DNA from: an uncultured bacterium | GTDB lineage: Bacteria; Pseudomonadota; Alphaproteobacteria; Rhodospirillales; Rhodospirillaceae | Assembly: GCA_903896775.1 (NCBI GenBank) | Contig: CAITZE010000034.1 | Location: forward strand, 1 to 5,686 | Direction: 5' to 3' | Length of the DNA stretch: 5,686 nucleotides | Shown: positions 1 through 5,159 of the stretch, piece after piece | Position numbering within the stretch: the stretch's first letter is position 1 | Layout: each line of letters begins with the position of its first letter | Program-made: the position numbers and the translations under genes | The notes under the pieces: model-generated | The model's database searches: none | What the model saw: only the letters and a program-made list of their open reading frames with translations | Told to the model about the DNA's origin: nothing

Positions 1-356
1 ATCACATTGGCGATTCACCCGATCCGAGGACGGTCGCGGCGGCGGCGGCGCGGGGATTCGATTTGAGCATGCTGCGCGCGCGGCGCGTGAAACCCGACGA
101 CTTTCAGCGATTCGATTTGATCCTGGCCATGGACCAGGGCCATTTCGAACACCTCGTCGCCCAATGCCCGGCAAAGGCCCGCACCGCCGTGAAGCTGTTT
201 TTGGACTATCACCCAAGCTCGAACAAAAGGCCCAGCGACGTGCCAGACCCCTATTACGGCGGCCCGGAGGACTTCGAAGAGGTGTTAGATCTCGTCGAGG
301 GTGCGAATAAGCGCCTATTGGACGAGATTCAGCAATTAATTCGTACCAGGGACTAA
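1..356 (+). CDS. Low-molecular-weight protein-tyrosine phosphatase, 5'-truncated by the window edge
   Basis: Cytosolic LMW-PTP family enzyme that hydrolyses phosphotyrosine, or related phosphomonoesters, through a cysteinyl-phosphate intermediate. The frame is open from base 3 (H-I-G-D-S-P-D-P-R...) to the TAA at 354-356, giving 117 visible codons. The family is usually about 150-160 residues, so roughly 40 N-terminal residues, including the C-x5-R-S P-loop nucleophile, lie off the left edge. Visible family signatures are the 'DLSMLRARRV' stretch, 'DFQRFDLILAMD' (nt 102-134), and 'DPYYGG', whose first Asp (nt 246-248) is the expected catalytic acid. The internal TTG at 63 and ATG at 69 are not the real start, because homology continues upstream of them. 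Five consecutive GCG codons (36-50) give an Ala5 run. The last six codons (LIRTRD) and the stop lie in a repeat shared with the convergent gene. Family assignment is firm; the physiological substrate cannot be told. Confidence 0.92.
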   Translation, partial: HIGDSPDPRTVAAAAARGFDLSMLRARRVKPDDFQRFDLILAMDQGHFEHLVAQCPAKARTAVKLFLDYHPSSNKRPSDVPDPYYGGPEDFEEVLDLVEGANKRLLDEIQQLIRTRD

Positions 357-419
357 TTTAGTCATATAATTGTTATATTTATCATATAGATATATATAAT
401 TAATTGTACCCGGTACTAA
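357..419. other. AT-rich spacer between convergent genes
   Basis: This 63-bp stretch separates the phosphatase stop (354-356) from the thpR stop (420-422). Most of it is A or T (about 8 G/C in 357-410), in sharp contrast to the GC-rich genes on both sides. It contains TCATATA twice (362-368 and 382-388, 20 bp apart) and a TATATATAATTAATT tract. I see no coding sequence. It probably serves as the 3' untranslated and termination zone for both transcripts; an insertion footprint or a binding site for a DNA-bending protein cannot be excluded. Confidence 0.6.
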
Positions 420-425
420 TTAATT
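398..425. repeat. Imperfect palindrome in the convergent intergenic spacer
   Basis: GTACC-C-GGTAC (406-416) is a perfect 5-bp-arm palindrome. It is extended by ATTAATT-type arms (398-405 with 418-425), with T417 as the only unpaired extra base, so 13 positions on each side can pair. The sequence resembles both arms of the flanking inverted repeat (ATTAATT, GTACC and ACTAATT blocks), which makes it a third, diverged copy of the same unit. It could fold in either transcript, but it has no GC-rich stem followed by a U-tract, so it is not a textbook intrinsic terminator. Confidence 0.6.
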
Positions 426-971
426 CGTCCCTGGTACGAATAATGGATAATCCACCAACGGAATATAGGCCGCCCCGCCCTTGCCTAAGCGGCTTTCGAA
501 AAGGGTGAATTGGGGAATTTCAAAAGGGCCAGCCTGGAACAGGCTGTTGCCGGCGATAAACGCTTCCAGCCGTGCTGTGTGGGGCCGGCTCAAGTGCGCC
601 AATGTGACATGCGGGGTGAACTTGCGCCCCTCGGGCGGCAGGCCGGCACGCACCACCGCCGACTCCACTTTGGCTTGAAGATGCGTGAGCTCCACCGAAG
701 GCTTCACCGCCGCCCAAACGCTGCGCGCCTTCGTTCCTTCGCCGAAGGTGCCGACGCCGTCCAGCTCCAAACTGAATGGTTCAACCTCGATATGTGCGAG
801 CAGACTGTCGATTTCCTCGGCCACGCTTTCGTCCACTTCACCGATGAAGCGCAGCGTGAGGTGCATATTGCCGGGCGCGACCCAGCCAGCCCCCGGCAAG
901 CCCGCGCACATAATTGAAAGACGCGCGATCACACCATCGGGGAGCGGAAGAGCGACAAACAGGCGCAACAT
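420..971 (-). CDS. thpR: RNA 2',3'-cyclic phosphodiesterase (2'-5' RNA ligase family)
   Basis: A 183-residue member of the 2H phosphoesterase superfamily (ThpR/LigT). Characterised members are cytosolic and hydrolyse RNA 2',3'-cyclic phosphates to 2'-phosphates; in vitro they also reversibly join tRNA halves by a 2'-5' bond. Both catalytic H-x-T-x motifs are present: HLTL at residues 37-40 and HVTL at 121-124. The second lies in the family context 'RKFTPHVTLAH'. The N-terminus 'MLRLFVALPLP' is also typical, and the length fits the family. The ATG (complement of 969-971) follows an AGGTGG Shine-Dalgarno (complement of 976-981), 4 nt away and overlapping the tesA stop codon, which suggests translational coupling to tesA 8 bp upstream. 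The protein runs six residues (FVPGTN) beyond the usual 'YPL' end, and these come from the repeat at 422-441. Identity is secure; the native RNA substrate is unknown. Confidence 0.94.
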   Translation of the reverse strand: MLRLFVALPLPDGVIARLSIMCAGLPGAGWVAPGNMHLTLRFIGEVDESVAEEIDSLLAHIEVEPFSLELDGVGTFGEGTKARSVWAAVKPSVELTHLQAKVESAVVRAGLPPEGRKFTPHVTLAHLSRPHTARLEAFIAGNSLFQAGPFEIPQFTLFESRLGKGGAAYIPLVDYPLFVPGTN

Positions 972-975
972 CGCT

Positions 976-981
976 CCACCT
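976..981 (-). promoter_or_regulatory. Shine-Dalgarno of thpR, overlapping the tesA stop
   Basis: The minus strand reads AGGTGGAGCG directly before the thpR ATG. AGGTGG lies 4 nt from the start, and its first two bases fall inside the tesA TAG (complement of 980-982). A ribosome finishing tesA is therefore placed to reinitiate on thpR. Confidence 0.6.
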
Positions 982-1681
982 ATTTCGCCGCGGCGCGATG
1001 CGCTTCGGCCTGGCCGACCAGTTTTTCAACCGCCGGAAGGATTTTCGCGACAATCACTTTCACGCCTTGCGGATTGGGGTGGATGTGATCGTTCTGCATC
1101 AACTCCGGCTGTGTAATGGCGCCCTCAAGAAAGAATGGGTAAAGCGGCGCACCTGTATCTTTCGCGAGTTTTGGATAGATCGCATTGAAGCGATCTTCGA
1201 AATCGCGACCCAAATTCGGCGGTGCCAACATGCCAACGATGAGCACGGGCAAGCCCTGCTCTTGGATATGCCGCACAATGGCGTTGAGATTATCGGCGGT
1301 GATCTTGGGATCGATGGCGCGCAAAGCATCGTTACCGCCCAGTTCCACAATCACCGCATCAGGTTTCTCCGCCAGAGACCAGTCGAGGCGCGAACGCCCA
1401 CCGCTGCTGGTGTCGCCTGAAATCCCGCCGGGCATCACCGCCACGTCGTGGCCTTTGCTCTTCAGCGCCTTTTCCAACTGCACAGGAAAAGAGTCTGTCA
1501 AATCCGCAAGGCCATAACCCGCCGTCAAACTATCGCCGAAAGCGAGAATGCGGACTGGCGTTTTGACATCGGCACCATAAGTAGGCCCATACGTCATCAT
1601 CATCGCCAACGCGAGCGTGGCCAGGCAGAGTCCTTGCAGCGCCTTCTGTAACCAGAACTTAGGTGCTAACAATTCCCGCAT
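980..1681 (-). CDS. tesA: TesA-type SGNH/GDSL esterase (arylesterase / acyl-CoA thioesterase I family), exported
   Basis: A 233-residue SGNH hydrolase; relatives cleave thioesters, aryl esters and lysophospholipids in the periplasm. A Sec signal is visible: charged start, hydrophobic 'LCLATLALAMMM' (residues 18-29), and likely signal peptidase I cleavage after 'TYGA' (about residue 37). The Cys at 19 is preceded by Leu, so it is not a good lipobox. All SGNH blocks are present: GDSL with Ser51, Gly89 in 'GGISGDTSSGG', Asn117 in 'GGND', and Asp198/His201 in 'DHIHPNPQG'. The start at complement 1679-1681 is preferred because GGAGA lies 7 nt upstream and it begins a normal signal peptide. Longer in-frame starts (complement of 1711 or 1735) lack a ribosome site and would run into ybbA. 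The gene is divergent from ybbAP, as in E. coli, which supports a shared role. It is followed by thpR after 8 bp. Exact substrate specificity is not readable. Confidence 0.94.
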   Translation of the reverse strand: MRELLAPKFWLQKALQGLCLATLALAMMMTYGPTYGADVKTPVRILAFGDSLTAGYGLADLTDSFPVQLEKALKSKGHDVAVMPGGISGDTSSGGRSRLDWSLAEKPDAVIVELGGNDALRAIDPKITADNLNAIVRHIQEQGLPVLIVGMLAPPNLGRDFEDRFNAIYPKLAKDTGAPLYPFFLEGAITQPELMQNDHIHPNPQGVKVIVAKILPAVEKLVGQAEAHRAAAK

Positions 1682-2432
1682 GAAGCAATCTCCAAGCTCA
1701 CCTGCAAGCATTGATGCAATGCCGCGCGATACCAAATTGGGTACGGCAATTCATCTCGACAAGGTGCATCTCACTTTGGAGGGCCCGGCAGGCCCGGTCA
1801 ACATTCTGCGCGGCGTCGATCTGTCGGTGGATGCTGGTACGGCGCTCGGTGTTGTCGGTCCCTCTGGCTCCGGCAAAACAACGCTGCTGATGATTGTGGC
1901 GGGCCTGGAGCGCATCTCGTCGGGACGCGTTGTCATCGCCGGTACCGACTACGCCGCCATGGATGAGGATGCCCTGGCATTGTTTCGCCGTGACGCCGTC
2001 GGCATTGTTTTCCAGTCGTTTCATTTGATTCCAACCATGACCGCTCTGGAGAATGTCGCGGTGCCTTTGGAGTTCGCGGGCCGTAAAGACGCCTTCGACC
2101 GCGCCGAGCATCAGTTGCGCGCGGTCGGCCTTGGGCACCGCATCGAACACTATCCGGGGCAGCTGTCGGGCGGCGAGCAGCAGCGTGTGGCGCTCGCGCG
2201 CGCCTTCGCCATCGAGCCGAGAATCCTTTTGGCAGATGAGCCGACCGGCAATCTGGACGGCGGAACCGGCCAGCAAATCATCGATCTCTTGTTCGAGATG
2301 CACGCACAACACAAAACAACGCTGGTGCTTATTACCCACGACTTGAAACTCGCCGCTCGTTGCGAGCGTGTCGTGCGCATCGCTGACGGCCTGATTGTTG
2401 GCGAGGGTCTGGGCGAAGGCATGCCGGCGTGA
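1680..2432 (+). CDS. ybbA: ABC transporter ATP-binding protein, YbbA type (MacB/LolD-like family)
   Basis: A nucleotide-binding subunit at the cytosolic face of the inner membrane that hydrolyses ATP to drive the YbbP permease encoded next. All ABC motifs are intact (numbering from the 1680 start, 250 residues): Walker A GPSGSGKT 60-67, Q-loop Gln112 in 'IVFQSFHLIPTMTALENV', signature LSGGE 163-167, Walker B ILLADE 183-188, D-loop GNLD 191-194, and switch His221. The 'FQSFHLIPTMTALENV' stretch is typical of the LolD/MacB/FtsE group. The start is uncertain. ATG 1680 overlaps the tesA start codon in one CATG; ATG 1719 would give 237 residues and begin closer to the conserved ATPase fold. Neither has a good ribosome site (an AGGTG lies 14 nt before 1680). 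A GTG at 1617 lies deep in tesA and is unlikely. The stop overlaps the ybbP start by 4 bp. Family and partner are secure. Confidence 0.93.
   Translation: MKQSPSSPASIDAMPRDTKLGTAIHLDKVHLTLEGPAGPVNILRGVDLSVDAGTALGVVGPSGSGKTTLLMIVAGLERISSGRVVIAGTDYAAMDEDALALFRRDAVGIVFQSFHLIPTMTALENVAVPLEFAGRKDAFDRAEHQLRAVGLGHRIEHYPGQLSGGEQQRVALARAFAIEPRILLADEPTGNLDGGTGQQIIDLLFEMHAQHKTTLVLITHDLKLAARCERVVRIADGLIVGEGLGEGMPA
1689..1693 (-). promoter_or_regulatory. Shine-Dalgarno that fixes the tesA start
   Basis: GGAGA on the minus strand lies 7 nt before the ATG at complement 1679-1681. No comparable site precedes the longer in-frame start codons, so it decides the start. It lies inside the divergent ybbA reading frame if ybbA starts at 1680. 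Confidence 0.65.
2415..2419 (+). promoter_or_regulatory. Shine-Dalgarno for the GTG start of ybbP
   Basis: GAAGG lies 9 nt upstream of GTG 2429, inside the last codons of ybbA. It supports the GTG start, which overlaps the ybbA TGA (2430-2432) as GTGA and implies translational coupling. Confidence 0.5.
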
Positions 2433-4999
2433 GTGCTGTTGGGAGCTATCGAAACTTTCCTCTTCCTCTGAGATTTGCTCTGCGAGAATTACGCGCCGGA
2501 ATGCGCGGTTTTCGTATTTTCCTCGCCTGTATCGCCATCGGCGTGACCGCCATCGCGGGCGCAGCGTCCATGAACCAATCGGTGGAAGCCGGTATTGCCG
2601 CCGACGCACAACCGCTTCTTGGTGGAGATATTCAGGCCCGCATCAGCGCACGGCCGGTGGGCCAAACCGAGATGACTGCATTACAGCAGGGCGGCACCGT
2701 CAGCACGGCGGTAGAACTACGCTCGATGGCGCGCAGCGAAAACGCCGCCGGCGAAATCGGCGCGCGCGCACTCATCGAACTGAAAGGTGTGGATGGAAAC
2801 TATCCGCTCTACGGCGCGATGGAGTTGGATCCCGTCATGCCGCTCGACCAAGCCCTAGCGGAAAAAGACGGTTTGTGGGGTGCAGTTGTCGATCCGTCGC
2901 TGCTGACACGACTACAGATGAAAGTCGGCGACACTTTCAAAGTTGGCGAAGTCGCTTTGCAAATCCGTGCGACGATTGTTGCCGAGCCCGACCGCGCTGT
3001 AAATTTTACCACTGCCGGACCGCGCGTGATGATCGCCGATGGTGCGATCACGGCGTCGCAGCTGGTGCGTGAAGGCAGTTTGGTCGACTATATCTATAAC
3101 GTTAGGCTGAATGGCCGCGAGACCGCCGATGCGATGCGTGCGCGTTTGGAACACGATTTTCCTGACGCCGGATGGCGCGTACGCGGACTCAATCAAGCCG
3201 CACGGGGTCTCGACGCCTTTCTCGATAACGTCACGTTATTCCTAACACTGGTTGGTATAACTGCGCTGCTGACGGGCGGGATCGGTGTCGCCAACGCCGT
3301 GCGCGCCCATCTCAATGCGCGGCTGACCACCATCGCCACACTCAAATGCTTGGGCGCGCGCGCAGATACCATTTTCAATATGTATCTTATTCAGCTCGGA
3401 ATCCTCGCCGGCATTGGGATCGTGATCGGATTAGTTCTAGGCGCGATCATTCCGATGTTCGCGGCCACGGCCTTGGGCGATCTGTTGCCGGTAAAAGCCA
3501 AACTTGGGATTTATCCGTTGGCTTTAGGGCAAGCCGCCGTCTTCGGTATACTGACTGCAACACTGTTTACCTTATGGCCGCTGGCGCGCGCGCGTGACAT
3601 TCCACCCGTCGCGTTGTTCCGTAATTTGCTGGCGTCATCCAATCGTTGGCCACAACCAAAATATGTTATGGCCGTGGTTATCGTCGCAATTGCCTTGGCT
3701 GGGTTCACGATCGGCACAGCGGAGGAGCCGCGCCTTGCCGCATACTTTGTTTTTGGAGCGGCCATTGCCATGGGCTTGTTCCGCCTCGCTGCCGGACTAG
3801 TGATGAAGCTTGCCGCGCGTTTAAGCGCGGGGCGTAACAGTGCCACGGCGGGACGGCCGTCTCTGCGTTTAGCGCTCGCCAATTTGTATCGTCCCGGCGC
3901 ACCGACAACGTCGGTTGTCTTATCGCTGGGCTTAGGGCTTTCCGTTTTGGTGGCCATCGCGTTGCTGCAGTCCAATCTTGACCGCCAAATCAAGGATGGC
4001 TTTCCGAGCGATGCGCCAAGCATGTTCTTCATCGATATCCAACCCGATCAAGCTGTGCCGTTCGCACAGTTGGTCGAAGCCATGCCCGGGGTTCACAAGG
4101 TTGTGACCGCGAATATGATTCGGGCGCGCATCAGCAAGATCAAAGGCATCGATGCTGACAACGCACCGGTTAATCCGGAAAGTCGCTGGGCCGTGCGCGG
4201 CGAACGCGGCGTCTCGACGGCAGCGACTTTACCAGAAGGTGCACAACTGACAGCGGGCGCCTGGTGGCCCGCCGATTACAGCGGCGAAAATTTGGTCTCT
4301 ATCGACAACCGGGTCGGTGAAGATTTCCATCTCAAGCTCGGGGTCAGCATCACCGTCAATGTGCTGGGTCGCGAGATTACCGCCAAGGTCGCAAGCTTTC
4401 GTGACATCCGTTGGCAATCGGGTACGATGAACTTCACGCTGATTTTTTCGCCTAACGCATTAGCCGGCGCGCCGGGGATTTCGCTGGCGACGGTCAACTC
4501 GGATGCCGGCACCGAAGACAAAATCGAAAGCGCCGTGCTGACGGCCATGCCCAATGTCACGGTCATTCAGGTGCGCCAAGCCCTCGATATGCTGAAGAGC
4601 GTTTTGGATACCTTGGGAGTCGCGGTGCGCTTCACCGCCAGCATCGCGTTGGTAGCAGGCGCGCTGGTCCTTGCCGGCGCTATTGCCGCCGGCCACAGCC
4701 GGCGTATTTATGAATCCGTCGTCTTGAAAGTCCTGGGCGCAACCCGCGCCGATGTCTTGCGCGCATTTATCTTCGAATACCTGCTGCTGGGATTAGCCAC
4801 CGGCCTGATCGCTGCGGTCGTGGGCACCATCGCCGCCTGGGGCGTTGTCACCCAGGTCATGCATATCCGCTGGTCCATCGACTTAGGCCTGGTAGCTGAT
4901 GTAATCGCCGTCTGCATCGGCGTAACCTTGCTCGCCGGCTTCACTGGAACCTGGCGCGCCATGGGAATTAAAGCTGCGCCCTTGCTCCGCGCCGAGTAA
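2429..4999 (+). CDS. ybbP: ABC transporter permease, YbbP type (FtsX/MacB superfamily)
   Basis: An 856-residue inner-membrane permease, close to the size of E. coli YbbP. It has the duplicated FtsX-like layout. TM1 is at about residues 28-48, followed by a periplasmic domain (about 49-268). TM segments then fall at about 270-292, 322-344, 364-385, 411-430, 437-461 and 494-514, followed by a second periplasmic domain (about 515-734) and TMs at about 735-754, 780-805 and 819-842, ten in all. The short 'LKCLGARADTIFNMYLIQ' and 'LKVLGATRADVLRAFIFEYLLLG' loops are the FtsX-type coupling segments that meet the ATPase, one in each half. In this superfamily ATP hydrolysis drives periplasmic conformational work rather than classic import. 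With divergent tesA the likely substrates are lipids or other hydrophobic esters taken from the membrane; that is inference. The GTG start overlaps the ybbA stop. No frameshift or internal stop is seen. Confidence 0.93.
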   Translation: MSAVGSYRNFPLPLRFALRELRAGMRGFRIFLACIAIGVTAIAGAASMNQSVEAGIAADAQPLLGGDIQARISARPVGQTEMTALQQGGTVSTAVELRSMARSENAAGEIGARALIELKGVDGNYPLYGAMELDPVMPLDQALAEKDGLWGAVVDPSLLTRLQMKVGDTFKVGEVALQIRATIVAEPDRAVNFTTAGPRVMIADGAITASQLVREGSLVDYIYNVRLNGRETADAMRARLEHDFPDAGWRVRGLNQAARGLDAFLDNVTLFLTLVGITALLTGGIGVANAVRAHLNARLTTIATLKCLGARADTIFNMYLIQLGILAGIGIVIGLVLGAIIPMFAATALGDLLPVKAKLGIYPLALGQAAVFGILTATLFTLWPLARARDIPPVALFRNLLASSNRWPQPKYVMAVVIVAIALAGFTIGTAEEPRLAAYFVFGAAIAMGLFRLAAGLVMKLAARLSAGRNSATAGRPSLRLALANLYRPGAPTTSVVLSLGLGLSVLVAIALLQSNLDRQIKDGFPSDAPSMFFIDIQPDQAVPFAQLVEAMPGVHKVVTANMIRARISKIKGIDADNAPVNPESRWAVRGERGVSTAATLPEGAQLTAGAWWPADYSGENLVSIDNRVGEDFHLKLGVSITVNVLGREITAKVASFRDIRWQSGTMNFTLIFSPNALAGAPGISLATVNSDAGTEDKIESAVLTAMPNVTVIQVRQALDMLKSVLDTLGVAVRFTASIALVAGALVLAGAIAAGHSRRIYESVVLKVLGATRADVLRAFIFEYLLLGLATGLIAAVVGTIAAWGVVTQVMHIRWSIDLGLVADVIAVCIGVTLLAGFTGTWRAMGIKAAPLLRAE

Positions 5000-5078
5000 C
5001 ATTCGTTAACATTATGATTACAAAGGAACTTTTTGCAGCCGCCGTGCATTAAGTTTTCGCCACACGCGGCGATTTCGG

Positions 5079-5109
5079 TTGCGAAGCGGCCTACAAGTCC
5101 CAATATACC
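5079..5109 (+). promoter_or_regulatory. Weak candidate sigma-70-like promoter for the BAX inhibitor-1 gene
   Basis: TTGCGA (5079-5084) matches TTGACA at 4 of 6 positions. TATACC (5104-5109) matches TATAAT at 4 of 6, but with a long 19-nt spacer. The position, about 50 nt before the start codon, is sensible. Matches this weak occur by chance, so it is only a candidate. Confidence 0.22.
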
Positions 5110-5114
5110 CCCGT

Positions 5115-5124
5115 GTCCGCGGAC
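5115..5124. repeat. 10-bp perfect palindrome GTCCGCGGAC upstream of the BAX inhibitor-1 gene
   Basis: A perfect self-complementary 10-mer lies 35 nt before the start codon and just after the candidate -10 region. The position would suit an operator or a 5'-UTR element. A short GC-rich palindrome can also arise by chance here. Confidence 0.35.
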
Positions 5125-5149
5125 TTCCGTATGCGGGCGTTCAACATGC

Positions 5150-5154
5150 GAGGA
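5150..5154 (+). promoter_or_regulatory. Shine-Dalgarno of the BAX inhibitor-1 gene
   Basis: GAGGA lies 5 nt upstream of ATG 5160. It supports that start over in-frame ATGs further in, the first of which is at residue 32. Confidence 0.6.
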
Positions 5155-5159
5155 AAATC

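Larger units (their letters stand above)
339..441. repeat. Inverted repeat spanning the convergent 3' ends (arms 339-353 and 427-441)
   Basis: The left arm ATTCGTACCAGGGAC (339-353) is the exact reverse complement of 427-441. Extending inward, 339-358 against 422-441 matches at 19 of 20 positions. The arms flank a loop of about 70 bases. The left arm overlaps the last codons of the phosphatase gene and the right arm overlaps the last codons of thpR. The right arm is itself nearly palindromic (424-440, TTCGTCCCTGGTACGAA, one mismatched pair in 8-bp half-sites). Possible roles are a bidirectional 3'-end or terminator hairpin, a REP/MITE-like repeat, or a protein site. The match is seen directly; the role is inference. 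Confidence 0.75.
5000..5159. other. Non-coding gap between ybbP and the BAX inhibitor-1 gene
   Basis: This 160-bp gap has no supportable gene. It begins AT-rich (5000-5035), then has a short stem TCGCC/GGCGA (5057-5061 / 5068-5072, 6-nt loop) followed only by TTT. That is too weak to call an intrinsic terminator for ybbAP. The right half holds a possible promoter and the palindrome GTCCGCGGAC (5115-5124). The gap suggests that the downstream gene has its own transcription. Confidence 0.5.

Noticed and set aside
914..1420. 168-codon plus-strand open frame opposite tesA
   Set aside because: The minus strand has a signal peptide, all SGNH blocks and a good ribosome site; this frame has none of these.
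1634..1672. Possible -35/-10 elements for ybbA inside the tesA signal-peptide region
   Set aside because: TTGCAG and TTCTGT pair only with poor -10 boxes (about 3 of 6 matches) at allowed spacings; not supportable without start mapping.
1698..2609. Long minus-strand open frame (303 codons) antisense to ybbA and the ybbP start
   Set aside because: The plus-strand frame carries every ABC ATPase motif. The antisense translation has no recognisable domain and is rich in Arg/His/Gln, as expected of an opposite-strand shadow in GC-rich coding DNA.
2395..3072. 225-codon plus-strand open frame overlapping the start of ybbP
   Set aside because: It is very Arg-rich and low in hydrophobic residues, and it lies out of frame with the clear permease; a frame shadow.
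5006..5020. TTAA-N7-ATTA resembling a CtrA site (TTAA-N7-TTAA)
   Set aside because: The second half matches only 2 of 4 bases, and the region is AT-rich, so a chance match is likely.
5025..5055. GGAAC...GTT resembling an EcfG (general stress sigma factor) promoter of alphaproteobacteria
   Set aside because: The spacer between GGAAC (5025-5029) and GTT (5053-5055) is 23 nt; the known promoters need about 16-17.
5057..5075. Short stem (TCGCC / GGCGA) followed by TTT as an intrinsic terminator of ybbAP
   Set aside because: A 5-bp stem and a three-T tail are too weak to support a terminator call.
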